Of a stretch of DNA of 64,000 nt, positions 8,515 through 17,708 are shown piece by piece. The notes beneath the pieces are model-generated. The model was not told the origin of the DNA and did no database searches. It saw only the letters and a list, made by a program, of their open reading frames with translations. The DNA lies in assembly GCA_016845145.1 (NCBI GenBank), contig JAERTE010000148.1, positions 1 to 64,000 of the forward strand, given 5' to 3'. The stretch's first letter is position 1, and each line of letters begins with the position of its first letter. A program made the position numbers and the translations under genes. Source of the DNA: Rhodospirillaceae bacterium (lineage in GTDB: Bacteria > Pseudomonadota > Alphaproteobacteria > Rhodospirillales > Casp-alpha2).

Positions 8515-11466
8515 ATGACTGAAACTGATGACCCCCGGTTCCGCCGCCAAGGTCGCCAGATCGCATTTTCGTTCGACGGCATCACCATTGCAGCAATTGA
8601 AGGACAATCCATCGCTGCCGCATTGACGAACGCCGGCATGCGTGAATATCGGCGCGACAGGGATGGTGCGGGCCGAGGCCTTTTCTGCGGTATGGGCGCA
8701 TGCTTCGAGTGCGCCGTTTCCGTGGACAGTGGCCCCAGTGTCAGATCGTGCCTGACCAAAGCGCACGAGGGAATGAACGTCAGGTCTCTCGATTATCTTT
8801 CTCCGGCGCATTCCAAAGATGACCAAACTGCGGGCCCGGTCGAGCATGACCATATCGAGGCGGTCGACGTTTTGATTGTCGGCGCCGGCCCGGCAGGATT
8901 GGCGGCGGCAGGCGGCCTTGCAGGTCATGGGTTATCCATCGCGATTGCCGATGAACGCCCCGATCTCGGTGGGCAATTCTTCAAGCAACTCGCCGATTCC
9001 CACAGCTTTTCTGATGGCCGTTCCGCCGATGTGCAATACGCCGATGGCGCACGTATGATTGCGGAGGTCCGATCCAGCGGCGCAAAGCTTTTTTTGGGAG
9101 CCACGGTATGGGGCATTGAGCGAAGTGAAAGCGATGCGTATCAGATCGTCCTGAACATTGAAGGCGGGTCGAAACGGATTGAACCGAAACGGTTGATCAT
9201 CGCTGCCGGCGCCTATGAACAACCGCGCGCATTTCCGGGCTGGACACTGCCCGGTGTGATGATGACGGGGGCCGCGCAAGGTTTGTTGCGGTCCTACCGG
9301 ACGACGCCTGGAAAGGCCGTGGTGGTTGCCGGAAATGGTCCGTTGAATTTCCAACTTGCGGCGGAACTCCTGAAAGCAGGCGCGCATGTCGTCGGATTGG
9401 TTGAGGCCGCTCCGGCACCGTTCCCACGGCGATTACTTGAGGGCATCGGCATCTTCTTGCGCGGGCCATCGCTTGCAATGCGCGGCATGAAGTATATCCA
9501 GGACGTAAAGGCAGCCGGCGTGCCGATATTCCATGGGTATCATGTTGTCTGCGCGGAAGGAGATGAAGGGTTATGCACGGTTTCCATTGCCCCGATCAAT
9601 GATGATGGCGCGATCGAGCGCGGCGCCGTAAAGCGGATTGGAGCCGATACCTTGTGCCTCGGGTTCGGCTTTGCGGCGAACAGTGAATTGCCGAGATTGC
9701 TCGGTTGCGAATTCGACTACGACGATGCTGGAACAGCCAATCCTATCCGCAATAGGGATGGCCGAAGCTCTGTGCCGGAAGTCTTCATCATCGGTGACGG
9801 TGGACGGTTTGGCGGCGCGCACGCGGCCTTGGCGGAGGGGCGTATTGCAGCTGGAGCCCTACTCGAAGATCTGGGAGTAGCCGCTCGCCACGATCAATAT
9901 GCGCACCGTGAGCTTAAGCGCCATCTCCGTTTTCAAAAAGCGCTTTGGGACCTTTTCCGCGGGCCGTCGCCCGGGCTTTCCCTCGCATCACCGGAGACGA
10001 CGATCTGTCGGTGTGAAAACGTCACCCTCGGAAAGCTTGATGGTTTCATCGACGCAGGAGTCACGGACCTTGGAAACCTGAAACGCCTGAGCCGCCTTGG
10101 CATGGGGCGCTGCCAAGGTCGATACTGCACGCAATTGGCGGTGCAGCGTATGCAAGAGCGGAAAGGCACGATTCCCATCTATCCGGCATTTGCCGCGCAA
10201 AACCCCATAAAACCGCTGCCCGTAAGATCGTTCCTGCGCGAACAACCGGAATGGCGCGGCTATAAACCTGCGGCGGTTGAGCTGCCGGAACCGGGCCCGG
10301 ATATAGAGAAAATCGATCAGCGCAATGTGGACACCCTTGTCATTGGCGGCGGTGTGGTGGGCGTATCCACGGCGTTGTATCTGGCCCGTTTCGGTGTTGA
10401 GACGGTGCTGTTGGAGGCCAATCAGATCAACAGCCAAGCTTCGGGCGGTAATGCTGGAAGCCTGCATCTACAATTGTTGTCGTTCGATTTCACAGCCGCG
10501 GACGTTGCCGGAACATCGCCGGCGATCCGGACCTTGGGCCTGCAAAAACACGGCATCGAATTGTGGCAAGACCTGGAACGGGAATTGAACGCCGATTTCG
10601 AGATCAAGATTACCGGCGGCTTGATGGTCGCTGAGACAGATCAAGACATGGCATTCCTTGAAAAGAAGGTCGAGGCCGAGAGGCGCATGGGGATCGACAT
10701 GGAGTTGCTCGGCGCCAAGGAATTGAGAGACCTTGCGCCAGCGGTATCCGACCGAATGATCGGCGCGGCATTGTGCCCAGGCGAGGGGAAAATCAATCCG
10801 TTGTTGGCGACGCCGGCACTGCGCGATGCCGCAGTGAACGCGGGCGCGGAAATCGTCACGAATGTGCAAGTCGTCGGGATTGAGCAAGACGGCAACGGGT
10901 TCAAAGTTGTTACAAATGCTGGAACGGTTCACTGCCGGCGTATCGTCAATGCAGCCGGCGCGTGGAGCGCGGAGGTCGCCAAGCTGGCCGGATTTGATCT
11001 TCCGGTACAGAGCGCACCGCAGCAAATGATTGTGACTGAACCGGCGGCGCCAATGGTGGATCACCTGCTCGCCCATGCGCATCGCCATCTGACCATGAAA
11101 CAGGCCATCAACGGCAATCTTATCATCGGCGGCGGGTGGTTTGCCGGGTTCGACCGCAATCTCGGCCGCCCAAGAACCTTGATAGACGCGATATCCGGCA
11201 ACCTGTGGATTGCCCAGCGCGTGGTGCCCGCGATCGCCGAATTGAATGTCATCCGCACCTGGGCAGCGGCCGGCGTCACGATTGATGGTGCACCGATCGT
11301 CGGCGCGGCGCCCGGAGTGCCAGGGTTCTACAATGCCGTCGGTGCAAACGGATACACGATGGGGCCGATCATGGGGAAAATCACCGCCGAATTGATTGCC
11401 TATGGCGACAGCAGAATTGACCACCACCCGTTCGCTCTTGAGAGAATAATGCCAACGGTGGCTTAA
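8515..11466 (+). CDS. Fused 2Fe-2S/FAD/BFD/DAO dehydrogenase (HcnABC/opine-oxidase-like)
   Basis: A 983-residue single chain holding modules normally made as separate subunits. Residues 1-110 form a ferredoxin-like 2Fe-2S domain (Cys 58, 63, 66, 79). Residues ~117-480 are an FAD/NAD-linked oxidoreductase like HcnB/OoxA (VGAGPAGLAAA). Residues ~495-550 are a BFD-like 2Fe-2S domain (CRC near 498-500, then CQGRYC). Residues ~602-983 are a D-amino-acid-oxidase/HcnC-like flavoprotein (VIGGGVVGVS). Relatives oxidise glycine, octopine/nopaline or D-hydroxyproline and pass electrons to the respiratory chain. It is the last gene of the island operon; the substrate is presumably the amine made by the preceding hydrolases. 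Confidence 0.88.
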   Translation: MTETDDPRFRRQGRQIAFSFDGITIAAIEGQSIAAALTNAGMREYRRDRDGAGRGLFCGMGACFECAVSVDSGPSVRSCLTKAHEGMNVRSLDYLSPAHSKDDQTAGPVEHDHIEAVDVLIVGAGPAGLAAAGGLAGHGLSIAIADERPDLGGQFFKQLADSHSFSDGRSADVQYADGARMIAEVRSSGAKLFLGATVWGIERSESDAYQIVLNIEGGSKRIEPKRLIIAAGAYEQPRAFPGWTLPGVMMTGAAQGLLRSYRTTPGKAVVVAGNGPLNFQLAAELLKAGAHVVGLVEAAPAPFPRRLLEGIGIFLRGPSLAMRGMKYIQDVKAAGVPIFHGYHVVCAEGDEGLCTVSIAPINDDGAIERGAVKRIGADTLCLGFGFAANSELPRLLGCEFDYDDAGTANPIRNRDGRSSVPEVFIIGDGGRFGGAHAALAEGRIAAGALLEDLGVAARHDQYAHRELKRHLRFQKALWDLFRGPSPGLSLASPETTICRCENVTLGKLDGFIDAGVTDLGNLKRLSRLGMGRCQGRYCTQLAVQRMQERKGTIPIYPAFAAQNPIKPLPVRSFLREQPEWRGYKPAAVELPEPGPDIEKIDQRNVDTLVIGGGVVGVSTALYLARFGVETVLLEANQINSQASGGNAGSLHLQLLSFDFTAADVAGTSPAIRTLGLQKHGIELWQDLERELNADFEIKITGGLMVAETDQDMAFLEKKVEAERRMGIDMELLGAKELRDLAPAVSDRMIGAALCPGEGKINPLLATPALRDAAVNAGAEIVTNVQVVGIEQDGNGFKVVTNAGTVHCRRIVNAAGAWSAEVAKLAGFDLPVQSAPQQMIVTEPAAPMVDHLLAHAHRHLTMKQAINGNLIIGGGWFAGFDRNLGRPRTLIDAISGNLWIAQRVVPAIAELNVIRTWAAAGVTIDGAPIVGAAPGVPGFYNAVGANGYTMGPIMGKITAELIAYGDSRIDHHPFALERIMPTVA

Positions 11467-11594
11467 ACCCTTCGACCGGAAACCAAATCGTAAAACGTCC
11501 GCTCCGGGTTTTGGTTGTGCAAAAACGTTTCGGCTGGTGCGGTCCGATGGTGACTGGATAGGCATTCGTAGATTTCGGCGTTGATTTTGTGACT

Positions 11595-11625
11595 TCGGCC
11601 TGAGAACGGCCGATTTCTCTTTTTT
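11595..11625 (+). terminator. Rho-independent terminator after the island operon
   Basis: The stem TCGGCC/GGCCGA with a 7-base loop (tgagaac) is followed by tttctctttttt. It lies about 130 bases after the stop of the fused dehydrogenase and just before the IS1182-type remnant, and is correctly oriented to end the plus-strand operon. The 130-base leader holds no ORF. Confidence 0.65.
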
Positions 11626-11676
11626 ATGGGGGTTTTGAGAGGCGGTTTTGGTTGCCGGCGACCGGACGCAGGTCTG

Positions 11677-12631
11677 TCAGGCCCGCATGGCCTGCATCAG
11701 CGGTCCGGTGCCCAGGATATTCATGACACGCGTGAGATTGTAGGCGAGCACGCTCAGGGCCGTTTCCGTTTTGACGTTTTTGAGCCGCTTCATCAGAAAG
11801 TGGGTTGCGCCCATCCTGGCCTTGATGGTGCCGAAGGGATGTTCGACGGTCTCGCGGCGCCGGCACATTGTAGCCGACAACGCCCGATCCCCGTCCGCTG
11901 GTGGCCATGGAGCGCGCATCCGGATCAGTCAGCGAGATCTGCTCACCGGGAGTGGCCATCATCTCCACTTCCAAGGCCTTCAACCGTTTCATCTCGCCTT
12001 GCAGCTTGTCGGTCTGCTCATGCAGGCGGGTCACCCGGGATGCAATAGCATCCGTCGGCTCCTGACGGTCCGCGCTGTCCAGTTGATGAAGATAACGCCC
12101 GACGCTTTCTTCGATCTGCTTCAACCGCCGCGCCATCTTCGCCTTGGTGAAGTTCCGGTCCCGGTTGTTCATCGCCTTGAACTTGGAACCGTCGATCGCC
12201 ACGCTGGCCGTCGCCAACAAACCGATGCGGCGGCACAGCTCGACAAACCGCGCACACACCTTGCGGATCGCCGGGCCGTTATCCTTGCGGAAGTCGGCGA
12301 TGGTCTTGTGATCGGGAACCAGCCGGCCCAACAGCCACATCACTTCGACGTTGCGCGCCGCCTCGCGCTCCAGCCGCCGGCTCGATTGCACCCGGTTCAG
12401 GTAACCGTAGATGTAGAGCTTCAACAAAACCGACGGGTGATAGGAAGGCCGGCCCGTCGACTTCGGATCAACCCGCTCGAACCCCAGTTCTCGCAGATCA
12501 AGTTCCTCGACAAAAACATCGACTACACGGACTGCATTGTCCCCACCAACGAAGTCATCCAGGCATTCCGGCAACAACGTCGCCTGGCTACGATCAACAC
12601 CCTCGACAAAACGCTTCATCAAAAACCTCAC
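11677..12631 (-). pseudogene. IS1182-family transposase, internally deleted
   Basis: The N-terminal half is intact in one frame: MKRFVEGVDRSQATLLPECL, ELGFERVDPKSTGRPSYHP, VPDHKTIADFRKDNG and SVAIDGSKFKAMNNRDRNFT are classic IS1182/IS5-superfamily transposase motifs. After SMATSGRGSGVVGYN the frame breaks. The C-terminal end (RRRETVEHPFGTIKARMGA...) resumes in another frame after about 150-200 residues have been lost, including part of the catalytic core. The element therefore cannot transpose by itself. It lies between the catabolic operon and repeat copy B. Confidence 0.85.
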
Positions 12632-12851
12632 CGCTTCACACAGCGAGATTCTAGCACAGCCGCGTTTTTACACAGACAGGGTCAAAAAGGGAAGTTCTGG
12701 GCCTGCGAGAAAGTGGTCCGGAGCCGAACTATGAGCAGTCATTGGACGTAGATATTTAGGAGTTACCGAGATCAGGCCTGCTTTACCCTCGATTCCGGAA
12801 GTGGACCACCCACTCCGTTTAACATCCGATGAAGCCTGTTTATCACCATTA

Positions 12852-13076
12852 ATTGCCGAATGCGAAATCTCTGATCTTTGATTTCAATTCCCTGATCCTG
12901 ATGAAATTCTCCCTGTTTAATTCTTAGGGAATTTTCACAAGAAACCGCAGAACTCCGACGTTTTCTGCACTCAAGATAGCCGCCGCTACCGGGAAATGCC
13001 GAATTTTCCCTGTTTTTTCCCTGTACAACAGGGAATTCATCGGAGACGGGTTCGCTTCAGACTGCCTCCTCCGCCA
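12852..13076. repeat. ~225-bp direct repeat, copy B
   Basis: Second copy of the repeat at 141-365, same orientation, about 12.7 kb away. It keeps the gaaaccgcagaactc block and the ccctgttttttccctgt run with scattered substitutions. No ORF of its own. The flanks (12632-12851 and 13077-13270) hold no recognisable gene. Confidence 0.8.
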
Positions 13077-13270
13077 GATTTCTTATTTAGTGCACTGATA
13101 TCATTGAAGTCTTAATATCCATTATGTGGATAGCCCATTAACGTGTCCATAAGTGCAATGGGCTAAATCGTGGTTTATCTCACCATCGGCTAATCGGTGC
13201 CATGGGTGATTTCCAAAAAGACCAATTGGTCGCTGACTTGATCAGCAGGATTCTTGGGAGTTTGTGTAAC

Positions 13271-14245
13271 GTGTTGAACGTGCTGCTTATCGGGGCTGGT
13301 CGAATGGGCTTGCGACACCTACGTGGTGTGGCGAAAGAAGCCGATGAGATTTCGATCGTTTACCATCATCGAAACATTGATAAGGAAGTGCGTCAGGTTC
13401 TCGATGATTGCGATTTCGGAGGAACTGTTAACGTTGTTTCTTCGATAGAAAAGGCTGCTCGTGGTGAAAACAAGTTTGACGCTGCAATCCTATCAGCAAC
13501 GGCGGAAAAGAGATCTGAACGCTTCGAAAAGGTGGTCGCTTTGGACATAGCCCACATATTGGTCGAGAAGCCGCTGGAACAATCACGTGAAAATGTTCTC
13601 AAAATGCAGACCCTTGCCAATCAAACGACATCAGACATACGTTGCAACAACGTTTTCAGAGAACAATCCATTTTCGATGACTTTCGCAATGGGAATGATT
13701 CTGTCCAAATGACCGTCAATGCGGGCGCAATAGGTCTAGGTTGTGGCGGTATTCATTGGATTGACCTAGCACTTTTCTTGTCACGGGAAGAGTCCGGTCA
13801 ACTTGTTTGCGGAAAGCTTGATCATCTTGCCATCAGCAGCGGGCGAGGAGCACAATTTGGCGACTTTGGGGGTTACGGTCTTTACGAATTTGGTGATGGG
13901 TCCACCCTTTATCTACGGATCGGAGCCGAAAGCTCAGCTTCTGTTGTCTGTGTCATTACTCAGGGTCACCGACAGACGGTTATTGATTATCTTGGCGGCG
14001 TGTCCGTGCATCAAAGAGACGAGAACGTCGATCACCCAAATTATCTTTACGGTCAAGGTTACGATACTCATCACGAATCTAGCTTTTCCATTGCCGATGC
14101 ATCTGCACAGACCAGGCTGTGGCTGCAAAATGTGAAAGGCGCCCGAAGATCAAAGCTCCCGACTCTGAAAGAAGCAGTGAAAGGTCACGAGCTCTTGTTC
14201 GATCTTTTGGAAACGGGCGGTGCAAAAGTTTTCCCAATCACGTGA
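13271..14245 (+). CDS. Gfo/Idh/MocA-family oxidoreductase
   Basis: An NAD(P)-dependent dehydrogenase-like protein of about 324 residues. The Rossmann motif LLIGAGRMGLRHL is at the N-terminus, ILVEKPLEQ is the conserved EKP segment, and GGIHWIDLALFL matches the family's GCHxxD-like region. Members commonly modify nucleotide sugars or inositols, often in polysaccharide clusters, which fits the GT-C-like protein nearby. GTG 13271 is preferred to ATG 13202 because it follows a gggag site and places the Rossmann strand at the start. Its base composition is more AT-rich than the flanking chromosome, suggesting transfer. Confidence 0.8.
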   Translation: MLNVLLIGAGRMGLRHLRGVAKEADEISIVYHHRNIDKEVRQVLDDCDFGGTVNVVSSIEKAARGENKFDAAILSATAEKRSERFEKVVALDIAHILVEKPLEQSRENVLKMQTLANQTTSDIRCNNVFREQSIFDDFRNGNDSVQMTVNAGAIGLGCGGIHWIDLALFLSREESGQLVCGKLDHLAISSGRGAQFGDFGGYGLYEFGDGSTLYLRIGAESSASVVCVITQGHRQTVIDYLGGVSVHQRDENVDHPNYLYGQGYDTHHESSFSIADASAQTRLWLQNVKGARRSKLPTLKEAVKGHELLFDLLETGGAKVFPIT

Positions 14246-14300
14246 TCTAAAGGCATTGGATAGGTGCATTTGATCAACTCAGCCCCATAGGCCAAGCCAA

Positions 14301-14330
14301 TAAAAGAAAACCGGGCCCAACGGCCCGGCG
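14301..14330 (-). terminator. Rho-independent terminator (minus strand)
   Basis: On the minus strand the stem CCGGGCC/GGCCCGG with loop gttg is followed by TTTTCTTTTA. It lies downstream of the decayed PEP-mutase fragment at 14431-14578 and could be the original terminator of that lost gene copy. It also faces the end of the Gfo/Idh/MocA gene. Confidence 0.75.
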
Positions 14331-14430
14331 AGTTTAACAGGGAAAGTCAGAGGGCGCTTGGCAAGCGCGGGGAGGAAGTCCTCTAACAAACGCAATTGAA
14401 GCAAGTCTCGCTCCTTCGCGCCTTGACTTG

Positions 14431-14578
14431 AATCAATCGTCGCCACCCGGTTGATGGCCGACTGAATCTGCATATTTCGCCAGTTCTTCTGGGTCCGGCA
14501 TGGTCCTCGCGTCGCGCTTTTTTCTGCGAAATCATAGACTGCCTGCATGGTCGCATTGTGTCTATCTTGACCTGCCAT
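14431..14578 (-). pseudogene. Decayed partial copy of the PEP-mutase-family gene
   Basis: The plus-strand sequence caatcgtcgccacccggttg and the following ~50 bases match the 3' end of the gene at 18412-19350 almost exactly. After a gap the match resumes with aaatcatagactgcctgcat, giving ATMQAVYDFAEKS against TMQAVYDFAVKM of the intact protein. The intervening coding sequence (~90 bases) is deleted and the frame is broken. It is a scar of a duplication or of an earlier gene order. Confidence 0.8.
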
Positions 14579-15147
14579 CTGTCTTTCGATTGTGAGTCAT
14601 TGGTCGGCATTTCGAACTTGGCGTTGTGATCTCGAAATGGCGCCACAGATGGTTCTCGCACCAACCGCGGGCCAGTATAATTCTTAGTGTATTTGGAGTT
14701 TCTGCCAAGGGGGCTTATACACTGGACGGTCTAGGTGTGCCTGATCACCTAGGCGGCTAAAACTGTGCGCTTCGGTGCGGGCTGGTTCGTCGCGCATTTC
14801 TTTGTTGCATTATATCCATAGACACTATCTTAGTTTAACTTATCACGACTTCAAAAATTGATAATCTGGTTTGCTTGGGGGTGAATGGGCAAGTGTATTT
14901 TAGGACCGTCCATGGAATCGGTTGCGGGGATATTTGCCAAATCTCTGGACTTGTATTTCTCGCAGGGCTAACTCAAAACTTGTTCTCGCCGAAAGGACTG
15001 TCTCCCTTAAGTCGGTGCGTGCCAACTGCCCTCACTACAATCGGTGGTGCCGACATATTTGCAAAGATTTCGGCATTTCGCTTATCTATCGTTATGGAAC
15101 GCAATTCGTAACTCATTCCGCATGTGCTATTTAGGGAGGCCAACAAA
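14579..15147. other. Intergenic region, no supported gene
   Basis: About 570 bases of relatively AT-rich sequence. The short ORFs at 14875-15111 and 14922-15134 lack family features and good start contexts and are not called. A small dyad (CTAGGTG...CACCTAG, 14731-14752) is the only clear structure. Confidence 0.5.
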
Positions 15148-15687
15148 ATGTCTGAACAAGAGAGCGTTATTCCCGAGTTTGACATTTCCGTATCCAAAGT
15201 AGGGAACGAATATACCCTGAGAATAGCAGAGTTACATTTGATCGAAACTGGATTGGATCTGGAGGCCGCTTACAAAAGTATTGAGTCAAGAAAGCATGAC
15301 TTGTTCGCGGCCTATGAAAAGGCAGGCAGACTAGATGATTTAAGTGTTTCACATCAAGCGTCAGATCGTGACAATCGTCTTAGAGTATTCGCCGTCAAAT
15401 CTGGTCTCGTTGCTTTAGTGGGCGTGATTGTTGTCAGTGCAGCTGCGTTTTCATTTTCATATGCGGTCCGTGAATCAACACGAAAGGCAGGGCTGAAGTT
15501 GGGCCGGTCCGCGATCAAACAGGTTGAGCGGGGGCTTAAAGACGCCGCGAAAAAGGAACTCACGCCAGAACGGAAAGAAAAAATTAGGGTGCTGGTTTCT
15601 GACGCAGTCCCCCATTTAAAACCTTATGTGCGAGAATTGCGCCCTTTGTTCGCTGAGCTTTGCGTGCCTGTCGATCAGTTGCAATGA
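15148..15687 (+). CDS. Small single-pass membrane protein, unknown function
   Basis: A 179-residue protein that I do not recognise. The first ~85 residues are soluble and acidic. One transmembrane helix spans about residues 85-107 (SGLVALVGVIVVSAAAFSFSYAV), followed by a basic helical tail (IKQVERGLKDAAKKELTPERKEKIR). ATG 15148 follows a good agggagg site and is preferred to the upstream start at 15124. It converges on the GT-C-like gene, overlapping it tail-to-tail by 13 bases. An envelope role is only suggested by context. Confidence 0.65.
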   Translation: MSEQESVIPEFDISVSKVGNEYTLRIAELHLIETGLDLEAAYKSIESRKHDLFAAYEKAGRLDDLSVSHQASDRDNRLRVFAVKSGLVALVGVIVVSAAAFSFSYAVRESTRKAGLKLGRSAIKQVERGLKDAAKKELTPERKEKIRVLVSDAVPHLKPYVRELRPLFAELCVPVDQLQ

Positions 15688-17189
15688 TGCTGAACCCGAT
15701 TGGCAAGTTCAGGTTCTAGATAGCCTTGAGCTTGACCACATATATGGGATTTTGGTTGTATCGGGACTATCGACGCACCCAAACCTACGTTCACGTTCAA
15801 CGCTATGACTAGAGCAAGCAATAAGAAACATAGTCTGCGATTGCCGATGGATGTTTTTTGAAGCAATTTACTGCCGCCTATCAAGAGGGCAAGGATAACC
15901 CATATCTCTGTATATATGAGATATCTGGAAGGAAACCCCCGTAGGCCAAAAACGGTCTCAGTGGCCAAAGAGAACCCTAGAAACAAGAGGACAAGCAAGC
16001 CCCCTCGCCAGGCTTTATGAAAACTCAAGTAGCAGGCCAGGAAAAGTCCAGAAAGCTGGAGTAAATGGGTCGGTGAAGGTATATCGCCTATTCGCCTATC
16101 AATGACACTGAACAGTTTGTCGCTCGCGTAAGTCATCGACAGGCCCTGCTCTCCCGAAAGGGATGAAAATTGCTTCATATGTTCGAAAGAATGGACAATC
16201 AGATCCAACACTTGGTGAGAATGCCAGAAAAACAGAAGATACGTGCCAAAGGCAAAGCCCAGAGCCAATGCAACAGCACCGGCCAATTGCACTGAAACAG
16301 AGATATTTCGCCAATACCCGTAAAGAAGGATGCATGTCGTTACATATACGAGGTTCAAGCATAAAAAAACTCCACCAAATGATGTGCTGGAGCCGTCTCT
16401 AACGGCAAACGCGAGAAGCACAAACATAGGGATAATCGCGGCAACAGCGAAAAACAACGGAGCCGCCATCCGATCCAATTTCATGTAATCAGATTTCAAT
16501 CTCTCACGCTGCACCTGGGCAAGAACCAAAATCGGCACCCCCAGCATCGGAATGATGGATTGTATTTTGCTTTCCAGTGAAACCATTACCGAGAACCCAG
16601 CTAGAGTAAGATACAAAAGCTGTTTTCTCCCGTATGATTGATCCGCAACCAAAAAAAAGAAAAATGCCGCGACTAAGCCAAAGGCTGACCATAGTTCAGC
16701 TCTCAAAATAACGGCATGTGAAGCTATGCCTTCCATGGAAGCAAAAAGAATTCCTGCCAATACGGCAAATGTTAAATTGCTCGTAAGTTGCTTTGTGCCC
16801 CAGATTACCAACCCAACAAAACAAGCGCATATGACGGCCGAAAGATATCGAGCGCTAACGGTCAAGGCTTGTAAGTGAGAATCTATATCTTGCACCTGAA
16901 TAGCAAATGCATGTGATGGATTTGGCGACAAACCAATCCAAAATGCCGCCTTCAGCCACATCCCCAACCCCATGATGTATGTGTGTGCTGGATGATCGAA
17001 GTAAGTTTGTGGAAGACTGTCAACAAACCTGAGGGCTTGCGCAAGGTAAACTAAGTCTGCGTCTGGCGTGATGGTGTAACTTCTTGAGATATCGTGCCAA
17101 TTGGCAATGAAAATCGGGTACGCAATCGCCAATACAGTTCCCGTAACCAGTAATAATAGTGTTTTATCTTTCGATATGTCCGCTAACAT
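15675..17189 (-). CDS. Polytopic membrane protein, GT-C glycosyltransferase-like
   Basis: A 504-residue protein with a dozen or so hydrophobic segments. An acidic residue in an early periplasmic loop (TPDADLVYLAQALRF, with FDHPAHTYIMGLG after it) resembles the layout of GT-C enzymes, which use lipid-linked sugars, and of related phospholipid mannosyltransferase-like proteins. No exact family can be assigned. Base composition is clearly more AT-rich than the chromosome around it, and the flanks are IS remnants, so recent transfer is likely. The start follows a weak ribosome site. Confidence 0.65.
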   Translation of the reverse strand: MLADISKDKTLLLLVTGTVLAIAYPIFIANWHDISRSYTITPDADLVYLAQALRFVDSLPQTYFDHPAHTYIMGLGMWLKAAFWIGLSPNPSHAFAIQVQDIDSHLQALTVSARYLSAVICACFVGLVIWGTKQLTSNLTFAVLAGILFASMEGIASHAVILRAELWSAFGLVAAFFFFLVADQSYGRKQLLYLTLAGFSVMVSLESKIQSIIPMLGVPILVLAQVQRERLKSDYMKLDRMAAPLFFAVAAIIPMFVLLAFAVRDGSSTSFGGVFLCLNLVYVTTCILLYGYWRNISVSVQLAGAVALALGFAFGTYLLFFWHSHQVLDLIVHSFEHMKQFSSLSGEQGLSMTYASDKLFSVIDRRIGDIPSPTHLLQLSGLFLACYLSFHKAWRGGLLVLLFLGFSLATETVFGLRGFPSRYLIYTEIWVILALLIGGSKLLQKTSIGNRRLCFLLLALVIALNVNVGLGASIVPIQPKSHICGQAQGYLEPELANRVQHHCN

Positions 17190-17316
17190 TTAAGCACTTG
17201 ACCCTAAGTTGAGATAGTTCCGCCTCAATCTGACACCGCTCTTCTAACGAAGAAAGGGGTACCGGTTTTGATAGCGGTGCGGACCGTAACCATCAAAAGC
17301 TTATGGGGATAACCCT

Positions 17317-17690
17317 CATGTTATAGAGTAACCAAAGAATCACTCATTTTAAAGTTGGCCTTCTCACTCTGACCGAAGAAATTGGAAGTGTGTCCAAGGC
17401 GTACCAAATGGTGAGGCTGACGAGAGATACCTTTTATCGATATCGCGACGTCGCCAAAGAAGGTGGTGTCGATATGCTGTTGTGAAAAACCTCGTTGTGG
17501 TCCGAACCTGAAAAACCGGGTCGATGAATAAACGGAAGATGCCGAGGTCGATTATGCCTTTGGATATCAGGCCGACGGTCAGATTCGTGTCAGCAACGAG
17601 ATACGCAGGCTGGGCATGTTTGTGTCGGCTCGCGGCGCTGATCTGCCTACCCAAATCCGAGTCACGAAGAAAGAGGATTCTCCGCTAAGC
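17317..17690 (+). pseudogene. IS481-family transposase, N-terminal remnant
   Basis: Across two frames and several stops one can read SNQRITHFKVGLLTLTEEIG, SVSKAYQMVRLTRDTFYRYR, PNLKNRVDE and GQIRVSNEIRRLGMFVS. This is the helix-turn-helix and linker part of IS481-type transposases. The catalytic domain is gone; the sequence runs straight into an IS3-type fragment. The 96-residue minus-strand ORF in this interval is a shadow. Confidence 0.8.
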
Positions 17691-17708
17691 TGAACTGCGG
17701 CCGACAGC

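Noticed and set aside
8515-11466. Calling the fused dehydrogenase a hydrogen cyanide synthase
   Set aside because: HcnABC homology alone does not give cyanide synthesis; opine and D-amino-acid dehydrogenases share these modules and the operon context is catabolic.
14875-15134. Two short overlapping plus-strand ORFs before the small membrane protein
   Set aside because: Overlapping frames with no family features and no good ribosome site; not distinguishable from chance.
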